DNA of 7,296 bases, from assembly GCA_964393525.1 (NCBI GenBank), contig CAYMTV010000042.1:1-7296 (forward strand), read 5' to 3'. A program made the translations under genes and the position numbers. This DNA comes from CAYMTV01 sp964393525 (GTDB taxonomy: Bacteria; Patescibacteriota; Microgenomatia; Daviesbacterales; UBA10151). The notes below the pieces were generated by a model. That model saw only the letters and a program-made list of their open reading frames with translations. It did not search any database and was not told where the DNA came from. Positions 5,809-7,296 of the stretch are shown one piece after another; position 1 is the first letter of the stretch; every line of letters begins with the position of its first letter.

Positions 5809-5817
5809 ATTTTACCA
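5809..5817 (-). promoter_or_regulatory. Extended -10 promoter element for the FTR1 permease
   Basis: On the minus strand TGG-TAAAAT (5817 to 5809) matches an extended -10 box, TGn followed by a 5-of-6 TATAAT. The gene's ATG follows after 7 bases (ATCTTCC), so the transcript would be essentially leaderless. No convincing -35 box is present at 16-18 bp, which extended -10 promoters tolerate. The region where a -35 would sit coincides with the -35 box of the divergent leucine promoter (5832-5837). Confidence 0.45.
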
Positions 5818-5831
5818 TAGATTTGTTTTGC

Positions 5832-5860
5832 TTGACTTGGACAAAAGAGCTCTATATAAT
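5832..5860 (+). promoter_or_regulatory. Leucine leader/leuA promoter
   Basis: The -35 box TTGACT (5832-5837, 5 of 6) and the perfect -10 box TATAAT (5855-5860) are separated by the optimal 17 bp, making this the best promoter in the window. Transcription should begin around 5865-5870, at or within about five bases of the leader peptide ATG at 5870. It is divergent from, and close to, the FTR1 promoter. Confidence 0.85.
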
Positions 5861-5869
5861 TTCCACAGC

Positions 5870-5914
5870 ATGAAAAATGTTTTTTCACTTCTTGAACTTC
5901 TTCTTACCCATTAA
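5870..5914 (+). CDS. leuL: Leucine leader peptide (attenuation control)
   Basis: ATG 5870 to TAA 5912-5914 encodes 14 residues, MKNVFSLLELLLTH. Five are leucine (residues 7, 8, 10, 11 and 12), all encoded by CTT. The peptide has no function of its own: its translation senses charged leucyl-tRNA and controls whether RNA polymerase reads on into leuA. It sits between the promoter and an intrinsic terminator, upstream of the first leucine-committed enzyme. The CTT run at 5897-5904 is itself the 5' arm of the protector hairpin. The ATG lies 9 bases after the -10 box and has no room for a Shine-Dalgarno, so the peptide is apparently read from a leaderless mRNA. Confidence 0.85.
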   Translation: MKNVFSLLELLLTH

Positions 5915-5928
5915 GGTGGGAGATGAAG
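5897..5928 (+). promoter_or_regulatory. Attenuator protector hairpin (arms 1:2)
   Basis: CTTCTTCT (5897-5904) pairs with AGATGAAG (5921-5928) with a single T-T mismatch. CCCA (5907-5910) pairs with TGGG (5917-5920), leaving a 2-base bulge and a TTAAGG loop, for 11 Watson-Crick pairs in all. The 5' arm consists of the last Leu codons of the leader, and the 3' arm covers the 5' strand of the antiterminator. A ribosome stalled on the Leu codons would open this hairpin. Confidence 0.7.
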
Positions 5929-5954
5929 TCGTGAGAAACGATGAACTTCCCGCC
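5915..5954 (+). promoter_or_regulatory. Attenuator antiterminator hairpin (arms 2:3)
   Basis: GGTGGGA (5915-5921) can pair with TCCCGCC (5948-5954), including one G-U pair. Inside, AAGT (5926-5929) can pair with ACTT (5945-5948) in an alternative register. The fold uses the same CCCGCC that forms the 5' arm of the terminator, so antiterminator and terminator are mutually exclusive. It should form when the ribosome stalls for lack of charged leucine tRNA, allowing leuA transcription. Confidence 0.7.
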
Positions 5955-5972
5955 AAAAAAGGCGGGTTTTTT
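5949..5972 (+). terminator. Intrinsic terminator of the leucine attenuator (arms 3:4)
   Basis: CCCGCC (5949-5954), a loop of six A, GGCGGG (5961-5966) and six T (5967-5972) make a textbook intrinsic terminator with a 6-bp all-GC stem. It lies 12 bases before leuA and after the leader peptide, a position that only makes sense as a conditional attenuator. The A-loop mirrored with the T run also gives weak complementarity on the other strand, but no minus-strand gene ends here. Confidence 0.92.
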
Positions 5973-5984
5973 AAGGGAAAAATT

Positions 5985-7296
5985 ATGGCCAACAAAAAAG
6001 ACAAAGTTTTTGTTTTTGACACAACTTTAAGAGATGGCGAGCAAGTTCCAGGGTGCCAATTAAACACTTTGGAAAAAATTGAAGTGGCTGAGGCTCTTGA
6101 GGAGTTAGGAGTCGATATAATTGAAGCAGGTTTCCCAATCTCTTCACCCGGAGATTTGCAATCAATTGTTGAAGTGACAAAAGTTGTTAGGAAACCTGTT
6201 ATTTGTGCACTTTCCCGAGCAGTTAAAATTGATATTGATGCTGCAGCGCAATCTTTAAAACATGCCAAAAGAAAGAGGATTCATACCTTTATTTCTTCAT
6301 CTGATGTTCATATAAAATACCAGTTTAACTCAACCCGGGAAGAGATTACCCAAAGAGCAGTTGATGCAGTCAAATATGCAAAAACTTTTTGTGAAGACGT
6401 AGAATTTTCAGCGATGGATGCAGGAAGAACTGATAATGAATTTTTAGCAAAGTTTATTGAAGCAGCAATAAAAGCCGGGGCTACAACGGTCAATATCCCC
6501 GACACTACGGGGTATTGTCTACCGGATGAATTTGGTCAAAAAATTAAATACCTTTATGAAAATGTTTCGGGAATAGATAAAGTTGTAGTTTCGGTTCACT
6601 GTCACAATGATTTAGGTCTGGCAACTGCCAATACAATTGCTGCTGTTCAAAATGGAGCAAGGCAAATTGAAGTAACTATAAACGGAACAGGAGAGAGAGC
6701 AGGCAATACATCTTTGGAAGAAGCGGTGATGATTTTAAAGACTAGAAAAGACATGGGAGTTTCTACGGATATAGATACGACAAAAATTTATCCTACTTCA
6801 AGGCTGGTTTCGCGCCTGATGCGGATGCCTGTACAACCCAATAAAGCTATTGTTGGAAGAAATGCTTTTGCTCATTCGTCAGGTATTCATCAGCATGGTG
6901 TCTTAAAAAATAAATTCACCTATGAAATAATTAACCCGGAAGATGTAGGTATTACACAAACCTCTTTACAACTGACTGCAAGGTCAGGAAGAGCAGCTTT
7001 AAAACACCACCTAGAAAGATTAGGCTATAAAGTGGAGGATGATGATGTTAATCAGGATTATCCAAAGTTTTTGGAAATTGAAGACAAAGTTAAAGACATA
7101 ACAGACGATGATTTATGGACCATTGTGGGAGAGGAGCCAAAAGGTACTGGGATCAAGCTTGATCTTTTGGAAGTAGTTTGTGGTACACCCCTAAGGCCTA
7201 TGGCTACAGTAAAGTTATCGGTTGATGGGAAAGAGGAAATTTCAACAGCAGTTGGCAATGGTCCGGTTGATGCATCATTTAAAGCAGTAGATGAAA
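5985..7296 (+). CDS. leuA: LeuA, 2-isopropylmalate synthase, partial at 3' end
   Basis: LeuA condenses acetyl-CoA with 2-oxoisovalerate to 2-isopropylmalate, the committed step of leucine synthesis. The window holds the first 437 residues and the frame is open to its edge. Visible landmarks: FDTTLRDGEQVPG with Arg16, metal-binding Asp17 and Glu19; the metal ligands His205 and His207 in HCHND; GERAGNTSLEE with Asn241; and HSSGIHQHG (297-305). After about residue 385 the sequence enters what looks like the C-terminal leucine-binding regulatory domain (ATVKLSVDGKEE, then GNGPVDASFKAVDE), which argues for LeuA rather than homocitrate synthase; citramalate synthase is a less likely alternative. 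ATG 5985 follows AAGGGA (5973-5978), located just behind the attenuator's T run. Expression appears controlled by leucine through the upstream attenuator. Confidence 0.95.
   Translation, partial: MANKKDKVFVFDTTLRDGEQVPGCQLNTLEKIEVAEALEELGVDIIEAGFPISSPGDLQSIVEVTKVVRKPVICALSRAVKIDIDAAAQSLKHAKRKRIHTFISSSDVHIKYQFNSTREEITQRAVDAVKYAKTFCEDVEFSAMDAGRTDNEFLAKFIEAAIKAGATTVNIPDTTGYCLPDEFGQKIKYLYENVSGIDKVVVSVHCHNDLGLATANTIAAVQNGARQIEVTINGTGERAGNTSLEEAVMILKTRKDMGVSTDIDTTKIYPTSRLVSRLMRMPVQPNKAIVGRNAFAHSSGIHQHGVLKNKFTYEIINPEDVGITQTSLQLTARSGRAALKHHLERLGYKVEDDDVNQDYPKFLEIEDKVKDITDDDLWTIVGEEPKGTGIKLDLLEVVCGTPLRPMATVKLSVDGKEEISTAVGNGPVDASFKAVDE

Noticed and set aside
5802..5888. 29-residue N-terminal extension of the FTR1 permease from GTG 5888
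   Set aside because: It is polar, not part of the family, lacks a ribosome-binding site and runs through the leucine leader and promoter. ATG 5801 gives the standard N terminus.
5870..5984. T-box riboswitch upstream of leuA
   Set aside because: The leader is too short and lacks the conserved T-box sequence and specifier stem. The Leu-rich leader peptide explains the terminator fully.
5885..6268. Minus-strand open frames opposite the start of leuA (127 and 65 codons)
   Set aside because: These are shadows of the leuA coding frame, which carries all the conserved motifs.
6308..7258. Further minus-strand open frames opposite leuA (6308-6505 and 7058-7258)
   Set aside because: They lie antisense to conserved LeuA sequence, with no start signals and low-complexity serine-rich translations.

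Overview
The window is about 7.3 kb of AT-rich, densely packed bacterial DNA that uses the standard genetic code. Nothing in it fixes the lineage. Several genes have purine-rich Shine-Dalgarno sequences, while others appear to start within a few bases of a bacterial -10 box. The gene set (DUF1858 protein, SufC-B-D, SufS, a SufU-type scaffold, FTR1 permease, LeuA) would fit many anaerobic or deep-branching bacteria. A candidate-phylum origin is possible but unproven.

Layout: (1) Positions 1-191 hold the 3' end of an ABC ATPase resembling ModF. (2) Positions 192-271 form a compact regulatory region with two perfect palindromes built from the same CAAGAT/ATCTTG half-site. The second palindrome overlaps the -10 box of a promoter whose transcript should begin almost at the next start codon. 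(3) Positions 272-4993 carry an iron-sulfur cluster assembly operon: a small CxxC protein (DUF1858), sufC, sufB, a very short sufD, sufS and a sufU/iscU-like scaffold. SufC, sufB and sufD are packed with overlaps. SufS is bracketed by two copies of a 38-bp nested palindrome (3253-3290 and 4546-4583). (4) Positions 4980-5801, minus strand, encode an FTR1-family iron permease convergent with the suf operon and overlapping the end of sufU. (5) Positions 5832-7296, plus strand, carry a leucine-biosynthesis unit: a strong promoter, a 14-codon leader peptide with five Leu codons, mutually exclusive protector, antiterminator and terminator hairpins, and then leuA (2-isopropylmalate synthase), cut by the window edge.

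How the parts fit: SufS takes sulfur from cysteine and passes it to the SufU-like protein. SufBCD is the ATP-driven scaffold on which clusters are built, and the FTR1 permease could supply the iron. LeuA belongs to another pathway, although the next enzyme of leucine synthesis (isopropylmalate isomerase) contains a 4Fe-4S cluster. The most striking features are the complete leucine attenuator whose leader peptide appears to be translated from a leaderless mRNA, the paired operators at the suf promoter, and the duplicated palindrome around sufS. I found no defence system, CRISPR array, tRNA, rRNA or insertion sequence.
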